Assembly (NCBI GenBank): GCA_050486545.1
Contig: JBJHDM010000029.1
Location: 1 to 41,310 of the forward strand
Reading direction: 5' to 3'
DNA from: DAOMNN01 sp050486545
GTDB taxonomy: Bacteria > Pseudomonadota > Gammaproteobacteria > Burkholderiales > Rhodocyclaceae
Length of the DNA stretch: 41,310 nucleotides
Within the stretch, counting starts at the first letter, position 1. Every line of letters begins with the position of its first letter. This document shows positions 16,026 through 25,362 of the stretch, piece after piece. The notes beneath the pieces are model-generated. The model had not been told where the DNA came from, searched no databases, and saw nothing but the letters and a program-made list of their open reading frames with translations. The translations under genes and the position numbers were made by a program.

Positions 16026-17227
16026 GCCCCGCCGACACGCTTCGCTTCGCGGCCCGGGCCGCGACCGGCTACCCGCTGCGCACCGCGCTGATGGTCCTGG
16101 CGATGTCGATCGGCGTGGCTGCGGTGGTCGTGCTCACCGCGCTGGGCGACGGCGCCCGCCGCTACGTCGTCGGCGAGTTCACCGCGCTGGGAAGCAACCT
16201 GGTCATCGTGCTGCCCGGCCGCACCGAGACCGGCGGGATCGGTCTCACCAGCCTCATCACCAGCACGCCGCGCGACCTCACCGTGCGCGACGCGGAAGCC
16301 CTGCGCCGGGCACCCTTCGCCGATCGTGTGGCGCCGATCGCGATCGGCAACTCGGAAATCGCATTCGGCGGGCGGCTGCGCAACGTGGTGGTGCTTGGCA
16401 CCAATGCCGACTTCATGGCACTGCGCCGCTTCGAACTCGCCCGCGGCCGCTTCCTGCCGGCCGAGGATCCCACGCGTGCCTCGGCCGTCGCCGTGCTCGG
16501 CGCGACCCTGTACGCGGAGATGTTCGGCAACGAACCGGCCGTGGGACGGATGATCCGGGTCGGCGACCGCAGATTGCGGGTGATCGGCGTCATGGAGCAT
16601 TCGGGGCGCGGCCTGGGGATGAACACCGACGAACTGGTGATCGTGCCGGTCGCCACCGCCCAGGCGATGTTCGACACCAACAGCCTGTTCCGCATTCTCG
16701 TCGAGGCGCGCAGCCGCGAAGCACTCGAGCCGACCCGCCGCCAGCTCGAGGAAATCCTGCTCGCGCGCCGCGGCGAGCCGGACGTCACGCTGATCACCCA
16801 GGATGCCGTGCTCGGCACCTTCGACCGCATCCTCGGCACGCTCACGCTGGGCGTAGCCGGAATTGCCGCGATCAGCCTTGCGGTGGCCGGCGTTCTGGTC
16901 ATGAACGTGATGCTCGTCGCGGTCACCCAACGCACGGCGGAGATCGGTCTGCTCAAGGCGCTGGGCGCGACGGGCGGCAGCATCCGCATGGCCTTTCTGG
17001 CCGAGGCCGGTCTGCTGTCGCTGGCCGGCGCACTGGCCGGTTTCGCGCTCGGCCACGCCGGCGCGTGGGGCCTGCGGCTCGCGTTTCCGGACCTGCCCGC
17101 ATGGCCGCCGGACTGGGCGGTGCTGGCCGGAATCGGCACGGCGCTGGCCACGGGCGTGCTGTTCGGGGTGATCCCGGCGCGTCGGGCGGCACGCCTCGAC
17201 CCGATCCAGGCGCTGGCAAGGCGCTGA
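16022..17227 (+). CDS. ABC transporter permease, MacB/FtsX family (first)
   Basis: 401-residue membrane subunit. One membrane segment near the N-terminus (about 18-40) is followed by a large periplasmic MacB_PCD-type domain (about 45-240), then three membrane segments of the FtsX domain (about 275-395), ending in the usual PARRAARLDPIQALARR tail. Its start overlaps the ATPase stop by 4 bases. It probably pairs with the second permease as a heterodimer, inferred from the two-permease layout. Confidence 0.92.
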   Translation: MSPADTLRFAARAATGYPLRTALMVLAMSIGVAAVVVLTALGDGARRYVVGEFTALGSNLVIVLPGRTETGGIGLTSLITSTPRDLTVRDAEALRRAPFADRVAPIAIGNSEIAFGGRLRNVVVLGTNADFMALRRFELARGRFLPAEDPTRASAVAVLGATLYAEMFGNEPAVGRMIRVGDRRLRVIGVMEHSGRGLGMNTDELVIVPVATAQAMFDTNSLFRILVEARSREALEPTRRQLEEILLARRGEPDVTLITQDAVLGTFDRILGTLTLGVAGIAAISLAVAGVLVMNVMLVAVTQRTAEIGLLKALGATGGSIRMAFLAEAGLLSLAGALAGFALGHAGAWGLRLAFPDLPAWPPDWAVLAGIGTALATGVLFGVIPARRAARLDPIQALARR

Positions 17228-17231
17228 ACCG

Positions 17232-18431
17232 ATGCATGCGCACGATTTCCTCCGCCTCGCCCTGAGTTCGCTGGTCGCCCACCGGTTGCGCAGCTTCCTG
17301 ACCTTGCTCGGCATCTCGGTCGGCATCGCCGCCGTCATCCTGCTCACCTCCATCGCCGAGGGCCTGCACCAGTTCGTGCTGAAGGAGTTCACCCAGTTCG
17401 GCACCAACATCGTCGAAATCACCCCGGGACGCGAGGCGGTGCATGGCGGCCCGCCGGGCATCCCGAGCACGGCGCGCGATCTCACGCTCGAGGACGCCCG
17501 TGCACTCGAACGCGTCCCCCACGTCACCGGCGTGACCCCGATCGTCTATGGCAACTCGGAGGTGCAGGCGGGCACCCGCGTGCGGCGGACAACGGTCTAT
17601 GGCGTCGGGCCGGACATGCACCGGATGTTCTCGCTGGAAGTACGCACTGGCCAGTTCCTGCCTGCCGACGACCCGTCCAGCCCGCGGGCCTTCGCGGTCG
17701 TCGGCGCGAAGCTGCGCGGTGAGTTGTTCGGCCACGACAACCCACTCGGCCAACGGATCACGATCGGCGGCGAGCGCTACCGCGTGATCGGCGTCATGGA
17801 GGAGAAGGGGCAGTTTCTCGGCGTCGACCTCGACGACACGGTCTACATCCCCGCCGCGCGCGCGCTCGCGCTGTACCGGCGCGACGGGCTGATGGAGATC
17901 AACCTGACCTACCGGGAAGGCATCCCGGCCGCGCGCGTCGTCGCCGAAGCCCGGCGCGTACTCGTCGCCCGCCACGGCCAGGACGACGTGACGATCCGCA
18001 CCCAGGAAGACATGCTCGCCGCGCTGTCGAACATCCTCGGCATCCTCACCGCGGCGGTGGGCGCGCTGGGCGGCATCTCGCTGCTGGTCGGCGGCGTCGG
18101 CATCGCGACGATCATGACCATCGCAGTGTCCGAGCGGACCAACGAAATCGGCCTGTTCGTCGCACTCGGCGCGCGCCGCCGCACCGTACTCGGATTGTTC
18201 CTCGGTGAAGCCGTCGTACTCGCCGCACTCGGCGGTCTGCTTGGCCTGGCCGCCGGCATCGGCATCGCGCAACTCGTCGGGCTGCTCGCCCCGGCGCTGC
18301 CGGTCAGCACCCCGTGGCACTTCGTCGTGGCCGCCGAACTCACCGCCATCCTCATCGGCCTCGTCGCCGGCGTGCTGCCCGCGCGCAAGGCCGCGCGCCT
18401 GGATCCGGTCGAAGCCTTGCGGGCGGAATAA
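17232..18431 (+). CDS. ABC transporter permease, MacB/FtsX family (second)
   Basis: 399-residue paralogue of the preceding gene with the same plan: N-terminal membrane segment, periplasmic MacB_PCD-type domain, three FtsX-type segments, and the closing PARKAARLDPVEALRAE. The two permeases align along their whole length but are clearly diverged. Together with the adaptor and single ATPase they form one exporter. Its stop lies only 4 bases from the stop of the convergent mrpG. Confidence 0.92.
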   Translation: MHAHDFLRLALSSLVAHRLRSFLTLLGISVGIAAVILLTSIAEGLHQFVLKEFTQFGTNIVEITPGREAVHGGPPGIPSTARDLTLEDARALERVPHVTGVTPIVYGNSEVQAGTRVRRTTVYGVGPDMHRMFSLEVRTGQFLPADDPSSPRAFAVVGAKLRGELFGHDNPLGQRITIGGERYRVIGVMEEKGQFLGVDLDDTVYIPAARALALYRRDGLMEINLTYREGIPAARVVAEARRVLVARHGQDDVTIRTQEDMLAALSNILGILTAAVGALGGISLLVGGVGIATIMTIAVSERTNEIGLFVALGARRRTVLGLFLGEAVVLAALGGLLGLAAGIGIAQLVGLLAPALPVSTPWHFVVAAELTAILIGLVAGVLPARKAARLDPVEALRAE

Positions 18432-18435
18432 CGTC

Positions 18436-18807
18436 CTACACCGATCCGTCCTGCGTGGTGGATGCATCGCGTGCATGCGCACGCTCGGCCAGCGCATCGC
18501 CCAACGCCCCGATCACCGGCTTGGTGCCGCCGCGATAGGCTGCGCGGCTGACCGCATGGGCGGCGAGCGGCGCGGTGACGAGCACCACCAACATCGCGAA
18601 CAGCGCCTCCATCGCGGCTTCGCCCGTGGTTGCGGTGGCGACACCGGCCAGGATGAGCACCGCGCCGAGCGCGCCGGCCTTGCTCGCGGCGTGCATGCGG
18701 CTGTAGCAATCGGGCAGGCGCAGCACCCCGACCGCGCCGAGCAGGCAGAACACCCCGCCGGCCAGCACCAGGGCCGAGGCGATCCAGGGCAACAGGGATC
18801 CGTTCAT
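18436..18807 (-). CDS. mnhG: Na+(K+)/H+ antiporter subunit G, Mrp system 1
   Basis: Small membrane subunit of the Mrp (Mnh/Pha) cation-proton antiporter. 123 residues with three hydrophobic segments and the MrpG motif LGAVGVLRLPDCYSRMHAASKAG (about 23-45). The polar tail (about 90-123) is extra. Last gene of the first-listed Mrp operon. It overlaps mrpF by 4 bases. Confidence 0.93.
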   Translation of the reverse strand: MNGSLLPWIASALVLAGGVFCLLGAVGVLRLPDCYSRMHAASKAGALGAVLILAGVATATTGEAAMEALFAMLVVLVTAPLAAHAVSRAAYRGGTKPVIGALGDALAERAHARDASTTQDGSV

Positions 18808-19133
18808 GGCTTCTCGCTCCTTTCCTCGTCGGCCGCCTCGCGCGCGGCACGCTCGCGGTCATGCTTGCGGAACAGCGGTGCAAACGCCACGGTTCCCAGA
18901 AACGCAACCAGCGCCAGCACCACGGCCACGTCGAGGAACACGATCTGCCCGCTGATCATCGCCCCGAGCGCGACCGCTGCCACGCCCAGCAGCGTCAAAG
19001 CGTCGATCGCGACCACCCTGTCCGGACCCGTCGGGCCCAGCAGCAGCCGCACGACGATCAGCAGCCCGCTCAGGCCAAGCATCCCGACGACCAGCGGCAG
19101 GACCCAGTACGCCCCGGCCAGTTCCATCGTCAT
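18804..19133 (-). CDS. mnhF: Na+(K+)/H+ antiporter subunit F, Mrp system 1
   Basis: 109-residue subunit with three membrane segments and the family motif GPTGPDRVVAIDALT containing the conserved aspartate D44. The charged C-terminal tail is typical. A second ATG two codons downstream is an alternative start. Overlaps mrpE by 4 bases. Confidence 0.93.
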   Translation of the reverse strand: MTMELAGAYWVLPLVVGMLGLSGLLIVVRLLLGPTGPDRVVAIDALTLLGVAAVALGAMISGQIVFLDVAVVLALVAFLGTVAFAPLFRKHDRERAAREAADEERSEKP

Positions 19134-19627
19134 CTTCCGCCCTCCCGCAGCACGAGCCGTTCCGGATGCATCCAGTCGAGCAGCCGCCGTTCGATCTCGC
19201 GCACGCCGTGTTCGACCCGTTCGACCGAGTCGGTATCGAGCGCATGGATGAAGAGCACGCCGGTATCCGGCTCATACTCGAGCGCCATCGTGCCCGGCGT
19301 GAGGGTGAGCAGGAGACCGACGAGCGTCGCGACGCCCTCGCGACGATCCTCCAGCGTGACACGCACGATCGCGGGCGAGGTGCGCACCTGCCCGGCCACC
19401 ACGAGACGCGCGACCCCGATGCTGGCCTTGACGATCTCCAGCGCAAACCACGCCACGAAGCGCGTACCCAGTTCGAGCCGCTGCACGTAATCACCGACAC
19501 GGATCAGCCGGGCGCCCAGCTTCAATACCAGATAGACGAGTACGAAGGCGCCGACGATCCCCATCGGATCGAGCGCATTGGCGAAAGCGGCAATGCCTAC
19601 GGCCAGCAGGATGTGCAGTCCAAGCAT
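19130..19627 (-). CDS. mnhE: Na+/H+ antiporter subunit E, Mrp system 1
   Basis: 165 residues. An N-terminal membrane region of two to three segments is followed by a cytoplasmic domain with the MrpE hallmark LLLTLTPGTMALEYEPDTGVLFIHALD (about 105-131). It differs considerably from the E subunit of system 2, lacking its PHPLL...FWPERP segment. It begins directly after the mrpD stop with no gap. Confidence 0.93.
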   Translation of the reverse strand: MLGLHILLAVGIAAFANALDPMGIVGAFVLVYLVLKLGARLIRVGDYVQRLELGTRFVAWFALEIVKASIGVARLVVAGQVRTSPAIVRVTLEDRREGVATLVGLLLTLTPGTMALEYEPDTGVLFIHALDTDSVERVEHGVREIERRLLDWMHPERLVLREGGR

Positions 19628-21121
19628 TCAGCGGCCCTCCGGATGCGTGATCGCCTGGAAGTGCATCTGCGGGTCGGCAAGCTGCTCCGCCGCGGCGATC
19701 GCATACTCCATCACCGGCCCGGCACCCAGGCCGATCGCCACCGTCATCAACGCGAGCACGACGATGGCCGCCCAGGCGCCGCGCATACCCTCAATCGGGC
19801 GAATCGCTGCCTCGCCCCGGGGGTGCGCCTTCAGGAAGGTCTCGTTCCAGATCTTGCTCATCGACAGCAGCGTGAAAATCCCGGTCAGCAGCGCCACGCC
19901 GGCCGCCCACCAGAACCCGTCCGTGAGGCTCGCCTTGACCAGCACGAACTTCGCCCAGAAACCCGACAAGGGCGGGATGCCCGCCAGCGACAGCGCCGGG
20001 ATCGCGAACAGGATCGCCAGCCACGGCGCCTTCGCGTACAGCCCCCCCATCGCTGCGAGACGCTCCGAGCCGGTCAACCTTGCGGCCAGTCCGCCGATGA
20101 AGAAGAGGTTGGCCTTCACGATGATGTGGTGGATCAAATAGAACACCGCGCCGGCGATCGCCAACGGACTGGCCAGCGCGAGTCCGAGAATCATGTAGCC
20201 GACCTGGCTCACGATATGGAAAGACAGGATCCGCCGTACCTCGATCTGTGCGGCCGCACCCAGCACGCCGACCAGCATCGTCGCGCATGCGACCCACAGC
20301 AACACCTCGTGGACGCCGCTGTATTCGGGCCACATCAGCGTCACCAGACGGATCAGCGCATAGACACCGACCTTGGTCAGCAGCCCCGCAAACAGCGCCG
20401 AAACCGGCGTCCAGGCGACGTGATAGGATGCCGGCAGCCAGCCGAACACCGGGAACAGTGCCGCCTTGATCGCGAACGACAAAAGCATCATCACCACCGC
20501 AAGCGTGGCGGCAGGCGGCGCCTCGCCCGAGCGGAAGATCAGGCCCAGCTCACCCATGTTGAGCGTCCCGGTCGCGCTGTAGACGAGCCCGGCGGACAGC
20601 AGGAAGACCAGCGTCGCGAGCAGGTTGAGCACCAGGTAGGTCATCGTGCCGGCCAGCCGGCGCCGCCCGCCGCCGAGGGCGATCAGCGCGAAGGAGCCGA
20701 TCAGCAACACTTCGAACCACACGTAGAGGTTGAACACGTCACCGGTGATGAAGGCACCGCACACGCCCGCGAGCAGCCCGTGCACGAAGAGGTGGAAGTT
20801 GCGCAGCACGTCCGGGTTGCCTTCGCGCACGAGTCCGTAGACCACCGTGGCCAGCCCGATCACGCCTGTGATCGCGACCATCGCAGCGGAGAGCCGGTCG
20901 ATGACGACGGTGATTCCGTACGGGGCCTGCCAGCCACCCAGTTGCACCGCGAGCGGCACGTCGTCGCCGGCGAGGACGACCAGCCTCAGGCCGACGAGCA
21001 CGAGCAGCACCGCGCCGATCACGCTGACGACCTTGACGTGCTCGTGACGGGGACGCAGCACGATACTGATCAGCAAAGTGAGCAGGGGGACGACGACCGG
21101 CGCGACCACGAGCGTATTCAT
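19628..21121 (-). CDS. mnhD: Na+/H+ antiporter subunit D, Mrp system 1
   Basis: 497-residue membrane protein homologous to the NuoL/M/N antiporter-like subunits of complex I. The conserved proton-path glutamate is E137 in YVWFEVLLIGSFAL, the position known from Bacillus MrpD. The lysine helix and PVSALFAGLLTKVGVYA follow. About 14 membrane segments. The start giving MNTLVVAPVV overlaps the mrpC stop by 4 bases. A much longer upstream frame is a shadow of mrpC and mrpA. Confidence 0.95.
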   Translation of the reverse strand: MNTLVVAPVVVPLLTLLISIVLRPRHEHVKVVSVIGAVLLVLVGLRLVVLAGDDVPLAVQLGGWQAPYGITVVIDRLSAAMVAITGVIGLATVVYGLVREGNPDVLRNFHLFVHGLLAGVCGAFITGDVFNLYVWFEVLLIGSFALIALGGGRRRLAGTMTYLVLNLLATLVFLLSAGLVYSATGTLNMGELGLIFRSGEAPPAATLAVVMMLLSFAIKAALFPVFGWLPASYHVAWTPVSALFAGLLTKVGVYALIRLVTLMWPEYSGVHEVLLWVACATMLVGVLGAAAQIEVRRILSFHIVSQVGYMILGLALASPLAIAGAVFYLIHHIIVKANLFFIGGLAARLTGSERLAAMGGLYAKAPWLAILFAIPALSLAGIPPLSGFWAKFVLVKASLTDGFWWAAGVALLTGIFTLLSMSKIWNETFLKAHPRGEAAIRPIEGMRGAWAAIVVLALMTVAIGLGAGPVMEYAIAAAEQLADPQMHFQAITHPEGR

Positions 21122-21543
21122 CGCGACTCCTCCGCGTCGTGGTGCATGTCGGCATCGTCCTGATGCACCTGCAACCCTACCTCCTCGATGTCCGGTGCCG
21201 ACTCTTCGGTGACCTCGGTGACGCGGTCCGTCGTGGTGATGCCGTGGCTCTCCCGCACGCTCTTGAGCACCGCCAGCGCGAACGCGAACAGACCAAAGCC
21301 GATCACGATCGCGGTCAGCACCAGCGCCTGCGGTAGCGGATTGGCCGCATCGGTTGGCACCGTCGTCGGCGTCACGAAGGCTGCGACTTCTCCGGCGAAG
21401 CGCCCGGCGGTAAGCACGCCGAGGTTGATCGCGTTGCCCATGATCGCAACGCCGAGGACGACGCGGATCAGGTTGCGGTCGAGCAGCAGCCACATGCCGA
21501 TGCCGGCCAGCCCGCCCACGGTCAGTGCGGCAAGGAGTTCCAT
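21118..21543 (-). CDS. mnhC: Na+/H+ antiporter subunit C, Mrp system 1
   Basis: 141-residue NuoK-like subunit with three membrane segments and the conserved PLPQALVLTAIVIGFGLFAFAL run (about 65-87). The acidic, histidine-containing tail of about 40 residues is unusually long compared with system 2 and might bind metal, but that is speculation. The ATG overlaps the mrpA stop by 1 base (TGATG). Confidence 0.94.
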   Translation of the reverse strand: MELLAALTVGGLAGIGMWLLLDRNLIRVVLGVAIMGNAINLGVLTAGRFAGEVAAFVTPTTVPTDAANPLPQALVLTAIVIGFGLFAFALAVLKSVRESHGITTTDRVTEVTEESAPDIEEVGLQVHQDDADMHHDAEESR

Positions 21544-24266
21544 CAGGCCTCCCTCCCCGCGATACGCTGCATCATGTGCATCACCGAGCCGAATACGGTC
21601 AGGAACACGCCGATGTCGAACAGCAGCGGGGTGCCCAGCGGCAGGCCGAGCGGGAAGATCCACAGCCCCTTCAGGAAGGGTTCGCCCGCGAGCAGGCCGA
21701 TGATCCCGGCACCGACCGCGCAGGCGAGACCGACGCCGACGAGCAGCGTCGGCCGCATCCACATCAAGACCCGCGCCTGGTAGTTGCCGAAGGTGAGCAC
21801 CACCAGGATGAAGCCGGTGGCGGCCACCAACCCGCCGATGAACCCCCCACCGGGCAGGTTGTGGCCGCGCCACAGCAGCACCAGCGACACCAGCACCAGC
21901 AGCCCGGCCAGCGGACGCACCGCCTGGCCCAGCAGCACCGAATCGAACTCGGGCTGGCCGCGGCGCGTCATCTCGGTAAGCTGACCCCCGCCCAGCAGCG
22001 TCGCTGCCGCCAGTGCCGCCAGCGCGACGACGACGATCTCGCCCAGCGTGTCGAAGGCCCGGAAGTCGACGAGGACGACGTTGACGACGTTGCCGCCCTT
22101 GCCACCCGGATAACTGTTCTGCATGTACCAGTCAGCAATGTCCCCGGCCAGCGGCAGGTTGACCGCAACGATCAGCGCCACGGCCACCGCCACGCCGAAA
22201 AAGACCGAAACGAGGACATGCGTCACGCGCGACAGCCGCCCTTCCGGCGCAACACCTGGAATGGCCGGCAGGCTGCGCAGTACCAGTGCGAGGAAGACCA
22301 CGGTCAACGTCTCGACCATGAGCTGTGTCGTGGCCACGTCCGGGGCATTGGACGCGAGGAAGAACAGCGCGAGTCCCAGTCCGCTCGCGCCGAGCGCCGC
22401 CACCAGCGCGAGCCGCCCACGCATCACCGCAGCGGCCCCAGCGCCGGCCAGCGCGAGCAGGCAGCCGACCACCGCGGGGATGCTGAGTGGCGAATACTCG
22501 CCCCCACCAAGCAGGTTCTCCCCGCCGACCGCAAGCGCGACGAACACCGTCGAACTGAGCACCAGGCTGAGCAGCGTGAGATGCAGCCGCAGCGAACCGT
22601 GCTGCCAGCCGCTGGCGAGCATACCCGCAAAACGGAACAGTTTCTTGAGCAGGCGATCCCAGATCAGGTCGCCCGACACGCCCCAGAACACGCGCCAGCG
22701 GGCGATATGCCGCCGCACCGCGTGACGGAACCCGTAGAACAGCACACCCAGGCCAACGGTGAGCAGACTGGCGACCACCGCCGGCGTCATCCCACCCCAC
22801 AGGTAGAGGTTCACGTCGACGGCGCCGCGCGACACGACCTGCACCGCGGCGTTGATCAGCCAGGTTTCGGGCCAGTGGTGCCAGGCCCCGAGCACGAAAC
22901 CGCCGATCGCCAGCAGCATCGGCCCCAGCCACATCGGCATCGCGACTTCGTGCGGCTCGCGCGGGTAATGGCCGCGCGCTCCGAGGAAGGTGCGGATGAA
23001 CACGAGGCCGGCCGCGGCCAGCAGCAACGCGTTGGTCCCGATCATCACCGCGGTGACGATCCACCCGGTCAAGCCCATCTCGATCAGGCCGGCGTAGGCG
23101 AATTCCTTGGCGATGAAGCCGAAGAAGGGCGGCAGGCCGGCATTCGAGAAGGCCGCCAATGCGACCGCGGCCCCGGTCAGTGGCATGTAGCGGATCAGTC
23201 CGCCGAGCCGCGACAATTCGCGGGTGCCGGTCGCATGATCGACCGCGCCGACCGCCATGAACAGCGCGCCCTTGTAGAGCGAATGCGCGAGCAGGAAGAG
23301 GACGAAGGCCTGCAGGCCGTAGGTCGTGTTGGTCCCGATCAGCATCGTGAGCTGGCCGAGCACGGTCACGGTGGTATAGGCCAGCAGCCGCTTCAGGTCG
23401 GTCTGGCGGATCGCCAGCACGGCACCGACCACCGCGGTACTCGCACCGACGTAGACGAGCACGTCGCTCCAGCCGGCCTCCCCGCCCATCACCGGGTTGA
23501 GGCGGGCGAGCAGATACACCCCGGCCTTGACCATCGTCGCAGAGTGCAGGTAGGCCGACACCGGCGTGGGCGCATTCATTGCGTTGGGGAGCCAAAGGTG
23601 GAACGGGATCTGCGCCGACTTGGTGAAGCAGCCGATCAGCACAAGCACCATGATCCCGTAGTACAGCCCATGTGCCTCGACCGCCGCGACGTCGAGATCG
23701 GAAAAACGCCACGCCTCGCCCGCGATCCCGAGCAGGACCAGCCCCGCAAGCAGGGCAAGCCCCCCGCCTCCGGTGATGAGCAGCGCCTGCAGCGCCGCGC
23801 GGCGCGAGACCGACTTCTCGTGCTGGAACGCGATGAGCAGGAAGGACGCGACGCTGGTCAGCTCCCAGAACACGAACATCGCGATGAGGTCGTCGGCGAG
23901 CACGAGGCCGAGCATCGCCATCATGAACAGCAGCAGATAGGCGTAGAAGCGCCCCAGGTGGTGGTGATCCGACAGGTAGGCCCCGGCATAGAGCACGATC
24001 AGTGCGCCGATGCCGGTGATGAGCAGCGCGAACAGCAGCGAAAGTCCGTCGAGCCGCATCGCGACGTCGATTCCGAGCGCAGGTACCCAGGCGATCGACG
24101 CGGTCACGACGTCGCCACCCGCGATCACGGGGATGCAGCTCACGAACCAGGCGAACGCACCCAGCGGCGCAAGCGCCAGAAACCAGCCGGCGCGGTCGTC
24201 CATACGCGCCGACAGGATCGGGGCCAGAAATGCGGAGATCGCGATGGCGAATACCGCACTCAGCAT
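21543..24266 (-). CDS. mnhA: Na+/H+ antiporter subunit A fused to B, Mrp system 1
   Basis: 907-residue largest subunit. The N-terminal two thirds is NuoL-like, with the conserved E135 in FVFWELTSVASFLL and K216 in KSAQIPFHLWLP, then PVSAYLHSATMVKAG. A middle DUF4040/MrpA-specific part and a C-terminal MrpB domain (about 780-907, with LLWRGHNLPGGGFIGGLVAA) follow, so no separate mrpB exists. The start chosen gives MLSAVFAIAI, with GGAAGG upstream. A GTG eight codons earlier is possible. It lies 46 bases after the rluF-like gene, probably on the same transcript. Confidence 0.95.
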   Translation of the reverse strand: MLSAVFAIAISAFLAPILSARMDDRAGWFLALAPLGAFAWFVSCIPVIAGGDVVTASIAWVPALGIDVAMRLDGLSLLFALLITGIGALIVLYAGAYLSDHHHLGRFYAYLLLFMMAMLGLVLADDLIAMFVFWELTSVASFLLIAFQHEKSVSRRAALQALLITGGGGLALLAGLVLLGIAGEAWRFSDLDVAAVEAHGLYYGIMVLVLIGCFTKSAQIPFHLWLPNAMNAPTPVSAYLHSATMVKAGVYLLARLNPVMGGEAGWSDVLVYVGASTAVVGAVLAIRQTDLKRLLAYTTVTVLGQLTMLIGTNTTYGLQAFVLFLLAHSLYKGALFMAVGAVDHATGTRELSRLGGLIRYMPLTGAAVALAAFSNAGLPPFFGFIAKEFAYAGLIEMGLTGWIVTAVMIGTNALLLAAAGLVFIRTFLGARGHYPREPHEVAMPMWLGPMLLAIGGFVLGAWHHWPETWLINAAVQVVSRGAVDVNLYLWGGMTPAVVASLLTVGLGVLFYGFRHAVRRHIARWRVFWGVSGDLIWDRLLKKLFRFAGMLASGWQHGSLRLHLTLLSLVLSSTVFVALAVGGENLLGGGEYSPLSIPAVVGCLLALAGAGAAAVMRGRLALVAALGASGLGLALFFLASNAPDVATTQLMVETLTVVFLALVLRSLPAIPGVAPEGRLSRVTHVLVSVFFGVAVAVALIVAVNLPLAGDIADWYMQNSYPGGKGGNVVNVVLVDFRAFDTLGEIVVVALAALAAATLLGGGQLTEMTRRGQPEFDSVLLGQAVRPLAGLLVLVSLVLLWRGHNLPGGGFIGGLVAATGFILVVLTFGNYQARVLMWMRPTLLVGVGLACAVGAGIIGLLAGEPFLKGLWIFPLGLPLGTPLLFDIGVFLTVFGSVMHMMQRIAGREA

Positions 24267-24312
24267 CGGCCGTGACCTTCCACGTTCCACTTTCGCATGG
24301 TCCGTCCTCCCG

Positions 24313-25362
24313 TCAAAAGACCTCGTCCTCTCCCAGATAGCGCCACTGCCCGAGCGGCAGGTCCCCCAGCTTGACCTTGCCGATACGCGTTCGTTTCAAC
24401 CCGACGACCTTCAGTCCGACCAGCTCGCACATTCGCCGGATCTGACGCTTGCGCCCTTCGCGCAGCACGAAGCGAAGCTGGTCGGCATTGATCCATTCGA
24501 CCTTGGCCGGTCGCAGCTTGCGTCCGTCCAGCTCGAGCCCATGGTTGAGCAGTTCAAGCCCACGATCGTCCAGCCGCCCTTCGACCCGGACGATGTATTC
24601 CTTGTCGACCTTGGAATCCTCGCCGATCAGCTTGCGCGCGATGCGCCCGTTCTGGGTGAGCACGAGCAGCCCGGTCGAGTCGATGTCGAGCCGGCCGGCC
24701 GGAGCCAGTCCCCGCAGATGCGAGGCATGGAAGCGCTGGGCGATCTTGCGATCGTACTGGTTGTCGGCACCGATCAGGCTGACCGCAGGTTCGAAGCCGG
24801 GTTCCGGCTGACCCGACACATAGCCCACCGGCTTGTGCAACAGGATCGTCACTTGTCCGGCCTGGCGGCGCTTGGCTTCCGGAGCCAGTTCGATCCGCGC
24901 GCCGGGGTCGATTCGCGTCCCCAGTTCGCTGACGCGGCATCCGTCGACGAACACCCATCCCCGCTCGATGATCGCATCGGCTTCGCGGCGGGAACACAGC
25001 CCGCGCTCGGCCATGACCTTGGACAGGCGTACGCCCTGTTCCAGGTCTGCAGGCCTCGCCTGCTCGGGCGCACTCCGCACCGCGGCAGAACGGGGCCGAG
25101 GCGTGTCCTTGCGCTCGTCCGTGCTTTCGGGCCTGGTGGCGGCCTCGTCCGCGGCCTTGCGCGCCTGCGTCGGCGCGACGTGCGGCAGAAAGCGGCTTCG
25201 AACGCCCCTGCGACGCCCGGCCGGCTCGCCCTGCGCGTGCTCTTCGGCCGCCGGGGCTTTCGCTTTCACCCCCAGCGTACGCCGTGGCGGTGCCGTCACG
25301 GGTGGAGCATCGGGTGTTCGCTCCGGCGTCTCCGGAAGCCTCCTGGAGGTCCGTCTGGTCAA
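24313..25362 (-). CDS. rluF: RluF-like 23S rRNA pseudouridine synthase
   Basis: Pseudouridine synthase of the RsuA/RluB/RluE/RluF group. 349 residues. An arginine/proline-rich N-terminal extension (about 1-108) is followed by an S4 RNA-binding domain (LSKVMAERGLCSRREADAI, about 112-130) and the catalytic domain with the catalytic aspartate D226 in AGRLDIDSTGLL. The ending RQIRRMCELVG...RTRIGKVKLGDLPLGQWR matches RluF better than RluB. I choose a TTG start with GGGGAAGGA just upstream. It overlaps the mrpG2 stop as TTGA, which implies coupling. A longer frame to 25449 lacks support. It sits between two antiporter operons with no functional link evident. Confidence 0.85.
   Translation of the reverse strand: MTRRTSRRLPETPERTPDAPPVTAPPRRTLGVKAKAPAAEEHAQGEPAGRRRGVRSRFLPHVAPTQARKAADEAATRPESTDERKDTPRPRSAAVRSAPEQARPADLEQGVRLSKVMAERGLCSRREADAIIERGWVFVDGCRVSELGTRIDPGARIELAPEAKRRQAGQVTILLHKPVGYVSGQPEPGFEPAVSLIGADNQYDRKIAQRFHASHLRGLAPAGRLDIDSTGLLVLTQNGRIARKLIGEDSKVDKEYIVRVEGRLDDRGLELLNHGLELDGRKLRPAKVEWINADQLRFVLREGRKRQIRRMCELVGLKVVGLKRTRIGKVKLGDLPLGQWRYLGEDEVF

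Noticed and set aside
21525..24275. A 916-codon plus-strand frame opposite mrpA1
   Set aside because: Highly polar, His/Gln/Arg-rich translation typical of the reverse strand of a membrane protein gene. No motif seen.
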